19,084 nucleotides of DNA, taken from NCBI GenBank assembly GCA_017623335.1, contig JAGAPI010000288.1, positions 1-19,084 on the forward strand. The letters run 5' to 3'. Below, one piece after another: positions 7,190 to 14,251 of this stretch (position 1 is the stretch's first letter; the number at the start of each line of letters is the position of its first letter). Below the pieces are notes generated by a model. That model made no database searches, was not told where the DNA came from, and saw only the letters and a list, made by a program, of their open reading frames with translations. Origin of the DNA: Prevotella sp. GTDB lineage: Bacteria > Bacteroidota > Bacteroidia > Bacteroidales > Bacteroidaceae. A program made the translations under genes and the position numbers.

Positions 7190-8956
7190 TTACTCGAATA
7201 CCAGATGGCTGCCGTCTACTGTGAACGACACATTGAAGTCATCAGGGTCGACAGTGCTTATGCCAAGGTAGTACTGGATATAGTCTGCACCGTCGGTGCC
7301 GTGCATGATGCACTGAACGTCAGCGTGACCGTTGTTGCAGTTGGTTACGTAGAGCGTACATTTGGCTCCGTTCATTGCGGCAAGCCATGTAGCCCAGTCT
7401 GCCTGACCTCCTGAGAGCTGCAGGTTGGCATTGCCGTCGTAGCCTGCACCCCATCCGTAGTTGTCGGAACGTACTACGGCATACTCTGCAAGGTTCGCGC
7501 GACGGAGAATCACCACGTAGTTGTTCCAGTTTGCACCACCGGCATAGTTGGTGAAGTTGAACTCACGGGTCTCGCCTGCAGGTACGTTTACATCATCGAT
7601 GAATGCTGCCCACCAGCCAGTGCTGTTGTCTTCTGCACCAAGTGCAAGCGGTGAAGGAGTAATCTTTGTCGACTTAGAGGTAGCCACGGCAATTTCTGTC
7701 TCGGCAGTCTTGCCGTTAGCGGTAGATACGGTCACCACAGCGTAGCCCTGACGTGCAGGAATAGCAGAGAATGTTAGCTTCGAGTTGTCTATCACGTCGG
7801 TTGTTCCGTCCGAGTAGGTTGCTGTAACCACCATGCCTGTCGGGTCGAATGGAAGGGTGCGCTCTTCCATGCCGTCGGTAGCGGTAGAGTTGAAGTAATA
7901 GTATGTGTCGCGTGTTGGCTCCTGTGTGATGGCGATTGATGCAATCTCGTTCACCACCTTGAATGTAGCATATGCCACGATAGGAGTAGCTGCATTCTCA
8001 CCCTTGAAGGTCTTGTTGTAGATTACAATCAAGTTCTTCTCGCCTGGCTCGTCCATGTCTGGGATAGCTGAGAAATAAAGTTCAGCAGCAGGAATTACTT
8101 TGCTTACACCCTCTTCAAACTGTACAGTTGCAGAAATGTTAGCCATTGCATCATCAAGAGATGTGCCCTTAACCACTTCGTCCGGAACATTCTCCAGAGT
8201 CATTGAAATTGGGTTCTTGTCGTTGGCAGATGTATATCCTCCGATAGGCTCTACGTTTGCTGCGAGGATGTTAAGGTAAGAGCCTTCGGGCACGAGGAAT
8301 ATGCGCATGTTGGTGTTCGACTGGTCTGCATTGAGATTGGCAAGAGGAGTCTTCTGCTTATAAGTTTTCGTGACAGTACCGTTGGTCATGGTCACCGTAA
8401 AAGATGACGCATCAGAACGGTCAACGGTCAGAGTAACCTTACCGCCAAGCTTCTCAACGCCTGCGTCCGTGTCGGTTGCGAATGTGAGTGTGCTCTCCAC
8501 GCAGCTGCGGTCGATGTAGTCGCCCCACTCAGAGTTTCCGCTTGGCTGGTTGTCGAAACGGATGGCTCCGTACTCGGCATAGCCTTCTCCGCCGCGGTCC
8601 ACGTCGTTGCTGAGAATCATTGCGAAGTTCTTATATGTGTTGGTTGCATTGGGGTTGATATTCAGGTTGAACTGAAGGTGGAATTTCTTTCCGTCGGGAA
8701 TTACGTAATACTTTGAGAACTGCGCCCACCAGCCAGAGGTGAAGTCGGTGGCACCGACGGTGTAGACATCTTCCTCCATGCCTTCGAGAATTTCCTCACC
8801 CTGGTTGTTCTTGGAGTTATTGATGGAGTCAATCTTCTCTGAAATCCAGTCGGGCGAGTCCACACCGTACAGTTCTCCGCCCTCACATCCTGTAAGCATG
8901 AGCAGTCCAAGGGCAGCCGTGCACATTGCGGATGATATTTTATTTATATGTTTCAT
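7190..8956 (-). CDS. Surface glycan-binding lipoprotein (SusE/F or SGBP position)
   Basis: This 588-residue lipoprotein stands directly after susD, where Bacteroidetes glycan loci encode surface glycan-binding proteins. The signal peptide ends in the lipobox LTGC (C24). After a short Ser/Asn-rich spacer come an N-terminal module at about 70-237, two Ig-like domains at about 245-335 and 338-425, and a C-terminal module at about 443-588. The two end modules share a pattern with each other and with residues 694-838 of the large GH43: GWW or AWW at the start, NWNN and SDNYGWG / NDNFGWG in the middle, and a closing strand such as IFLVPEGSYL. No catalytic motif is visible. Role inferred: capture of arabinan at the cell surface and transfer to SusC/SusD. 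The binding function rests on position, lipidation and architecture, not on a named CBM family. Confidence 0.82.
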   Translation of the reverse strand: MKHINKISSAMCTAALGLLMLTGCEGGELYGVDSPDWISEKIDSINNSKNNQGEEILEGMEEDVYTVGATDFTSGWWAQFSKYYVIPDGKKFHLQFNLNINPNATNTYKNFAMILSNDVDRGGEGYAEYGAIRFDNQPSGNSEWGDYIDRSCVESTLTFATDTDAGVEKLGGKVTLTVDRSDASSFTVTMTNGTVTKTYKQKTPLANLNADQSNTNMRIFLVPEGSYLNILAANVEPIGGYTSANDKNPISMTLENVPDEVVKGTSLDDAMANISATVQFEEGVSKVIPAAELYFSAIPDMDEPGEKNLIVIYNKTFKGENAATPIVAYATFKVVNEIASIAITQEPTRDTYYYFNSTATDGMEERTLPFDPTGMVVTATYSDGTTDVIDNSKLTFSAIPARQGYAVVTVSTANGKTAETEIAVATSKSTKITPSPLALGAEDNSTGWWAAFIDDVNVPAGETREFNFTNYAGGANWNNYVVILRRANLAEYAVVRSDNYGWGAGYDGNANLQLSGGQADWATWLAAMNGAKCTLYVTNCNNGHADVQCIMHGTDGADYIQYYLGISTVDPDDFNVSFTVDGSHLVFE

Positions 8957-9021
8957 AATTGTCTTTTATTTTTAATTTATATTTTTAAGGAGTTAGAGGG
9001 AGTAAAAGGGAGTTTTTTCTT

Positions 9022-10776
9022 TTACTTCAAGTTAACTACCGGACGTACTTTCCAGCCGCGTGCGAAGAAGTCGGCAGAGTTGTCAGTACCGTCGTTGGCA
9101 GAGTTGCCGTTGAGGTTAGGGTTGGCGTTGAGAGTACCCTGATAGATTGGCAGGAACTCATGACCTGGCAGATAGCTGTCGTAAGATGACTTAACCATAT
9201 CGTTGTCAACCTCTGAGTAGCTTACTGGAGCCTTCGGGTCAACTGCAGGGTAGATGCCCTTGCGGAATGTTCCGTGTTCCTTGAGCTGCTGCAGTCGGTC
9301 TGCCTGATAGAAGAATCCCCAGCGTAGAAGATCGTTGCCGCGGCCATACTCGCAACCGAACTCCTTAGGACGCTCAACGTTGGCAATCTGCTCAAACAGC
9401 TTGTCGGCAGAGTTGAAGTTGGCGAGCTTAAGGTCTGGCAGCTCAGCGCGGCGGCGTACCTCGTTAATCCAGTCGATAGCCTGCTGTGTAGGACCGTTCA
9501 CCTCGTTCTCGCACTCAGCTGCACGGAGAAGAACGTCAGAATAGCGCATCAGACGGAGGTTGATACCGCAGTGCAAGCCTGTAACCACTGTACCGTAGAG
9601 ATTAGTACGCAGGTTTGTCCATTTTGCGATTGGCAGACCGCCGTTGCTGTTGTTGGTCACAACGGGAGCGTCGGGAGTCATTTCTACGGTGTAGCCTACG
9701 TTGCCGTTCTCGAAGCCTTCCCAGTCGGTCTCGTATGTACCGATGGTCCAGTAGAGGCGTGGGTCGAGCTTGCCGCTTGTGGTACGCTCTTCCTTGAACA
9801 GATTGTAGAGCCATGGTGATGCAGAGAGGTCGGCCCAACCGCCATAATTGCCCGGACAGAAGTTTGACTCGATGGCGTGTCCCTGAGTGGCATTAGGTGA
9901 GGTGTTCACTGGTGTCCACTCATCGTCAACGCCCTGGCTTCCATAGTCAAGATACTGTACCTCGAACAGACTCTCGTCGTTGTTCTCGTATGCCGGACCC
10001 TCGCGGAAGTTGTCGCCGTAGTTTGCCATCAGCTTGTATGAGCCGTACTTCTTGTTGATGATGTCCTTCAGCACGGTAAGAGCCTCGCTGAACTTGTGAC
10101 GCTGCATGAGTGCGCGGGCATAGTATCCGGCAGCTGCTCCTTTGGTTGCACGGCCCTTGGACCATTCGCCCCCCTCATCGCGTGACGGCAGTAGAGTCAT
10201 AGCCTCAGAGAAGTCAGCCTCAACCTGGTCGAGCACCTCATCGTAAGAGCTGTTTGTGCCGTAAAGACCGTCGAGTGATGAGTAACCCTCATAGTCGGTG
10301 ATGAGCGATGGGGTTTGATAATAGTTCACGAGGTTGTAGTATGCAAGACCGCGGATGAAGAGAGCCTGTCCCTTGATGCGCTGCATTCTCTGTGACAGTG
10401 AGGCATTGTCGTTGCCGCAGCGTGACGTGATGAAGTTACATACGTTGATGGTGTAGTACCAGTCGCGCCATGACCACTGACCAATCTCGTCGGTGATAGG
10501 CTCGTTGAGGTCGTCGAATGGCATATACCATACCTGTGAGGAGTTCCACACCTCATCGCCGCGGCACACGTCGATGTTGTACCCCACTCGGGCGTAGGTG
10601 CCTTCCATACGGATGTGGTTGTATGCTGCGATAACACTTTCCTCCAAATCATCGGCAGTGTTGCCGAAGGTGCTTGAAGTCTGCTGGTTGGGATTGGTCA
10701 AATCCAGTTTGCCTTCGCACGATGTGAGAGCGCAGGCACCCAGCAGGATGGCTATAGAAAAATTATATAGTTTCAT
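9022..10776 (-). CDS. SusD-family nutrient-binding lipoprotein
   Basis: This 584-residue outer-membrane lipoprotein forms the lid over the SusC channel and binds the incoming oligosaccharide. The lipobox is LTSC with C20. SusD/RagB hallmarks are present: the TPR-like helix IKGQALFIRGLAYYNLVNYY (134-153), DVLLRAAECENEV (414-426) followed by INEVRRRAELP (437-447), ERPKEFGCEYGRGNDLLRWG (468-487) and the C-terminal LPIYQGTLNANPNL (542-555). Length is normal for the family. The gene starts 36 bases after the susC stop and ends 65 bases before the glycan-binding lipoprotein, so it belongs to the same operon. Aromatic residues clustered at 77-84 and 101-108 could take part in ligand stacking, but this is a guess. 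The specific ligand cannot be read from the sequence; arabino-oligosaccharides are inferred from the GH43 neighbours. Confidence 0.95.
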   Translation of the reverse strand: MKLYNFSIAILLGACALTSCEGKLDLTNPNQQTSSTFGNTADDLEESVIAAYNHIRMEGTYARVGYNIDVCRGDEVWNSSQVWYMPFDDLNEPITDEIGQWSWRDWYYTINVCNFITSRCGNDNASLSQRMQRIKGQALFIRGLAYYNLVNYYQTPSLITDYEGYSSLDGLYGTNSSYDEVLDQVEADFSEAMTLLPSRDEGGEWSKGRATKGAAAGYYARALMQRHKFSEALTVLKDIINKKYGSYKLMANYGDNFREGPAYENNDESLFEVQYLDYGSQGVDDEWTPVNTSPNATQGHAIESNFCPGNYGGWADLSASPWLYNLFKEERTTSGKLDPRLYWTIGTYETDWEGFENGNVGYTVEMTPDAPVVTNNSNGGLPIAKWTNLRTNLYGTVVTGLHCGINLRLMRYSDVLLRAAECENEVNGPTQQAIDWINEVRRRAELPDLKLANFNSADKLFEQIANVERPKEFGCEYGRGNDLLRWGFFYQADRLQQLKEHGTFRKGIYPAVDPKAPVSYSEVDNDMVKSSYDSYLPGHEFLPIYQGTLNANPNLNGNSANDGTDNSADFFARGWKVRPVVNLK

Positions 10777-10812
10777 ATCTTTGTTTACTTATATATATAA
10801 TAATGTGTACTT

Positions 10813-13800
10813 TTAGAATGTGAAGTGCAGACCAGCCATGAAGCTGCGTGCGCTTGGGAACGAGCAGAAGTTGTAGCCCGGAGTGAATGTACCGCCGGCG
10901 TAGTCCACGTTGTAGCCCTTATAGCCTGTGAAGGTATAGAGGTTTTGTGCAGAGACATAGAGGCGTACTCCGTTTACTATGCCGCCAAACCACTTATCGG
11001 GGAAGTTGTAGCCAAGTTCAACGTTGGCTATCTTCCAATATGCAGCGTTCTGTATCTTGCGGTCGCTGAACAGGTCGTTCCATGCCAGTGTGGCGTTGTT
11101 GGTAGCGTATGTGCGCGGAACGTTCGACAGATAAGTTGTTCCGTCCTCCGACCAGCGGTTGGCATCGCTCATTGCCACGTCCTTGTTCCACCAGCCGTAG
11201 CATGAGTTGAGGCTGTTGTAGATATCGTCTGACACGTGATAGTTGAGCGCGCCGTATGTTGCGATGCTCATGTCGAAGTGCTTGTACTCGAAGTGTGCGC
11301 TTAAGCCGAAGTTGATCTTTGGCAGACCGCTGCCAAGGATTGTCTGGTCGTTGGCGTCGATAGCGCCATCGTTGTTGATATCCTTATAGAGACAGTCACC
11401 TACGTTTGCTCCTGGCTGTGAAATCACATCGCCATTGTCGTTTACATGATTATCAAGGTCTGCCTGTGTGCGGGCGATTCCCTCATATACCCATCCGTAG
11501 AACTTACCTATTTCCTGACCCACCTCGGTCTTGTAGGCACCAGTGATGTAAGAGTCTGTGCCGAAACCAAGAGATGTGACCTTGTTCTTCAGTGTGCTGA
11601 GGTTGGCACTTACCTGATACTTGAATGGGTGGTCGTTGTTACGGTAGGTTGCTGAGAACTCGAAACCGCTGTTCTCCATCGATGCGGCGTTCATTGTCAC
11701 TGTAGCGTTTGAAACACCTGCCTGTGCTGGTACTGGAACGGCATAAAGCAGGTCCTCAGATACATTTTTGTACCACTCAGCTGTGAACTCCAAACGGTTG
11801 TGGAACATGGCGAGGTCGATACCTACGTTGGTAGTCTTTTTCTTCTCCCATGCAAGGTTGTTGTCGGTAAAGGTTGAGATGGCAGAACCTGTCACAGGAC
11901 TGTTTCCGAAACTGTAGGTCATGTTGTTGCGGCTCATTGTAGTCTGGTACATATACTCGCCGATGTTTTCATTACCGAGCACACCGTAGCTGCCGCGAAT
12001 CTTCAACAGATTGATAACGTCCTTGCTTACAGGGAAGAATTTCTCACGGTCGAGGCGCCAACCTACTGATATTGATGGGAATGTACCCCAGCGGATGTTC
12101 TTCGACAGGCGTGAGCTGCCGTCACGGCGGATAACTGCAGAGAGCAGGTACTTGTCGTCGTAATTGTAGTTGAGACGGCCGATGTAAGATGCAATCGCAT
12201 GCTTGTACTCGTAGGAAGAAGAGTAGGTGTTGGCTGCGTTCTGCAATTGGAGGAAGTATGGTTCAGGGAACTGAATGCCCCAGCCGGTAAGCTCGTCGGT
12301 GCTCTCTTCCTCGTAAGTCTGACCAACCACGAGGTTGATGTGATGCTTGCCGATGGTGCCGTCGTATGTGAGGGTATTCTCAATCAGAGCGTCAGTATAG
12401 TCGCGTGAGCCTTTTGTCAGGCGCTCGTTGCTCTTGTCGAGATATACACGGTTGCTCTGGATCCATGCGCCGAGCCATGTGAAGTCCTTGCAGTGTGTCT
12501 TGCTGTACGACAGGTTGAGGTTGTAGTGCAGAGAGTGGTTCTTGCTCTTGATTCCAACCATGTTGAACAGGTCTATGTCTGCAGATGCAGTACCTACGAA
12601 GCGGTCAACAAGTGTGTTGCGCTTCATCATATTGTTGACAAGCAGCGGGTTTGATGCAGAGATGTCACCGTGGATAGTGTCATAGTAAACACCGTAGCCG
12701 TAAGCGTCGTAATGGTAGTTGCCGGCGGCACCAACCTTGTCGTCAAGCACCCATGTCGACTCATCGTATGCCTTGATGGTGGGCTGCATGAGCAATGTGC
12801 CGCGGAGCACGTTGGTAACGTCGCCGTAAAGTCCCTGCACATACTCTGAAGCATTAGACAGAGCCATGTTGTCCTGATTTGAGTGAGAGTACACGAGACT
12901 TGTGCGGAACTTCACAAACTTGGTGTCCATTGTGTTGTTCACACGTGCTGTATAACGCTCGTAGTTAGGACCGGCACCCTCGATGGTACCCTTCTGGTTG
13001 AAGTAATCGAGACCTATATTATATGTACTGTTGGCACTTCCGCCGCTGAGGTTTACGTTGTGGTTCTGGCGTGTTCCTGTCTTGAACACTTCCTTAAACC
13101 AGTCGGTGTTGGTGCCGTCCATAAACTGGTATTTGCCTGTTTCGGAGTTGAGCTTATATCCTCCGGGCAGGGTGGTGCCTGAGTTGGCGCATGCCTGACC
13201 GATGTAGTTGCTGTACTGGTCGGCATTCATTAGGTCGTAAACATCGCTTGAGATGTTATCTACACCGAAGTAGCCTGAGTAGTCCACCTTCAGAGGCTGG
13301 TCCTTCTTTCCGTTCTTGGTGGTGATGATAATCACACCGTTTGCGGCGCGCGAACCGTAGATGGCGCCTGCTGCGGCATCCTTCAGCACCTGGATTGTCT
13401 CAATGTCGTTTGGTGAGAAATCGCGGATGGTTGTACCCATAGGCACACCGTCGATGACATAAAGAGGAGCAGTGCTTCCGAAAGAGCCGATACCGCGGAT
13501 GCGCACAGACGGGTCGGCGCCGGGCTGGCCGTCGCTGGTAATCTGCACACCTGGCACTTTACCTTCAAGCATGGTGGAGATGTTGCTGTTTGACACCTTT
13601 TTCATCTCCTCTGCATCAACTATAGACACTGAGCCGGTAAGGTCGGCTTTCTTCTGGGTACCATAGCCCACTACGACAACCTGTTCGAGAAGCTGGTCAT
13701 CGGAAGAAAGCTGTATTTGCGGGATTATGGCTCGTCCGCGCACTGCTATCTCGCGTTCCTTGAATCCAAGATAGCTCACCACGAGTGTGGCGTTGGCTTG

Positions 13801-14025
13801 AACTTTGAGTGTGAAGTTACCGTCAAGGTCGGTTACGGTACCGCTCTTGGAATTTTTTGTCTTCACGGTTGCTCCGACAAGTGGGTCACCTTGGGCATCA
13901 ACAACTTGTCCCTTCACCGTGATGGTCTGGTCCTGAAGCACTGAGGCTTTTACAGGAATGGGGCTGATTTTGGCAGCGCCGACTGTGCCCAGACACAGCA
14001 TCATAAAGAATAATTGTTTCCTCAT
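10813..14025 (-). CDS. SusC/RagA-family TonB-dependent transporter
   Basis: This 1070-residue outer-membrane channel imports oligosaccharides using TonB energy. After a signal peptide of about 28 residues comes a carboxypeptidase-regulatory-like domain (about 36-107; VKGQVVDAQGDPLVGATV and GTVTDLDGNFTL), then the TonB box region LEQVVVVGYGTQKKADLTGS (113-132), the plug with MLEGKVPGVQI, RIRGIGS and PLYVIDGVPMG, and a long beta-barrel ending in an aromatic residue (GLHFTF), as outer-membrane insertion requires. The protein has no N-terminal STN domain, so signalling through an anti-sigma factor is not expected; control should come from the regulator encoded just upstream. It is the first gene of the locus, with operator-like repeats and a TAATTTTG box in front. 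Substrate is inferred from neighbours. Confidence 0.96.
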   Translation of the reverse strand: MRKQLFFMMLCLGTVGAAKISPIPVKASVLQDQTITVKGQVVDAQGDPLVGATVKTKNSKSGTVTDLDGNFTLKVQANATLVVSYLGFKEREIAVRGRAIIPQIQLSSDDQLLEQVVVVGYGTQKKADLTGSVSIVDAEEMKKVSNSNISTMLEGKVPGVQITSDGQPGADPSVRIRGIGSFGSTAPLYVIDGVPMGTTIRDFSPNDIETIQVLKDAAAGAIYGSRAANGVIIITTKNGKKDQPLKVDYSGYFGVDNISSDVYDLMNADQYSNYIGQACANSGTTLPGGYKLNSETGKYQFMDGTNTDWFKEVFKTGTRQNHNVNLSGGSANSTYNIGLDYFNQKGTIEGAGPNYERYTARVNNTMDTKFVKFRTSLVYSHSNQDNMALSNASEYVQGLYGDVTNVLRGTLLMQPTIKAYDESTWVLDDKVGAAGNYHYDAYGYGVYYDTIHGDISASNPLLVNNMMKRNTLVDRFVGTASADIDLFNMVGIKSKNHSLHYNLNLSYSKTHCKDFTWLGAWIQSNRVYLDKSNERLTKGSRDYTDALIENTLTYDGTIGKHHINLVVGQTYEEESTDELTGWGIQFPEPYFLQLQNAANTYSSSYEYKHAIASYIGRLNYNYDDKYLLSAVIRRDGSSRLSKNIRWGTFPSISVGWRLDREKFFPVSKDVINLLKIRGSYGVLGNENIGEYMYQTTMSRNNMTYSFGNSPVTGSAISTFTDNNLAWEKKKTTNVGIDLAMFHNRLEFTAEWYKNVSEDLLYAVPVPAQAGVSNATVTMNAASMENSGFEFSATYRNNDHPFKYQVSANLSTLKNKVTSLGFGTDSYITGAYKTEVGQEIGKFYGWVYEGIARTQADLDNHVNDNGDVISQPGANVGDCLYKDINNDGAIDANDQTILGSGLPKINFGLSAHFEYKHFDMSIATYGALNYHVSDDIYNSLNSCYGWWNKDVAMSDANRWSEDGTTYLSNVPRTYATNNATLAWNDLFSDRKIQNAAYWKIANVELGYNFPDKWFGGIVNGVRLYVSAQNLYTFTGYKGYNVDYAGGTFTPGYNFCSFPSARSFMAGLHFTF

Positions 14026-14120
14026 TTTTAGATTTATATTAATTGTTTAGTTAAAGATGTACGCCGGTTTTTACTTTTATTAAGTATGTTTGTACTTTTG
14101 GTTTAATTTTGTTTTCGTGG

Positions 14121-14128
14121 CAAAATTA
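14121..14128 (-). promoter_or_regulatory. Predicted -7 box of the susC promoter
   Basis: On the minus strand these bases read TAATTTTG, a match to the Bacteroidetes consensus TAnnTTTG. No TTG-type -33 box is found 18-21 bases upstream; a conserved repeat lies there instead, as expected of a promoter that needs an activator. The predicted start is near 14114, giving a leader of about 89 bases. Confidence 0.55.
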
Positions 14129-14148
14129 TACAAAATGGTATTATAAGG

Positions 14149-14213
14149 GGTGGATAAACGAAAAATTAAGGTGGACAAACAGTTTGAATGGCGTTATTTT
14201 GCTGTTTATCCAC
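14149..14213 (-). promoter_or_regulatory. Putative AraC-type operator: three GTGGAYAAAC repeats
   Basis: GGTGGATAAAC (14149-14159) and GGTGGACAAAC (14170-14180) are direct repeats with a period of exactly 21 bp, two helical turns. A third copy is inverted: GTTTATCCAC at 14204-14213. The proximal copy lies about 35-45 bases before the predicted susC start, where it would take the place of a -33 box. A 21-bp period of direct half-sites is the arrangement known for AraC at araI. The regulator encoded next door ends in an AraC-type domain, so it is the natural binder. The repeats are seen directly; binding is inferred. Confidence 0.65.
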
Positions 14214-14214
14214 G

Positions 14215-14242
14215 CTGTTGTGCCCCTTGTGTGGGCACACAG
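14215..14242 (-). terminator. Hairpin just after the regulator gene, without T tail
   Basis: CTG-TGTGCCC (14215-14225, with T14218 bulged) pairs with GGGCACACAG (14233-14242) around a 7-base loop. It begins ten bases after the regulator stop codon. No T-run follows on the minus strand (GCGTGGATAAAC comes next), so it may be a weak terminator or an mRNA 3'-end protector. It abuts the distal operator copy. Confidence 0.4.
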
Positions 14243-14251
14243 AGGAAATCT

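Noticed and set aside
9001..9026. 8-bp inverted repeat AGTAAAAG/CTTTTACT at the end of susD
   Set aside because: It is AT-rich, overlaps the stop codon and has no T tail on the coding strand. It is too weak to call a terminator.
14093..14100. TACTTTTG box on the plus strand between susC and the regulator
   Set aside because: It matches TAnnTTTG, but no -33 element is present and it would only make antisense RNA to the regulator. AT-rich DNA gives such matches by chance.
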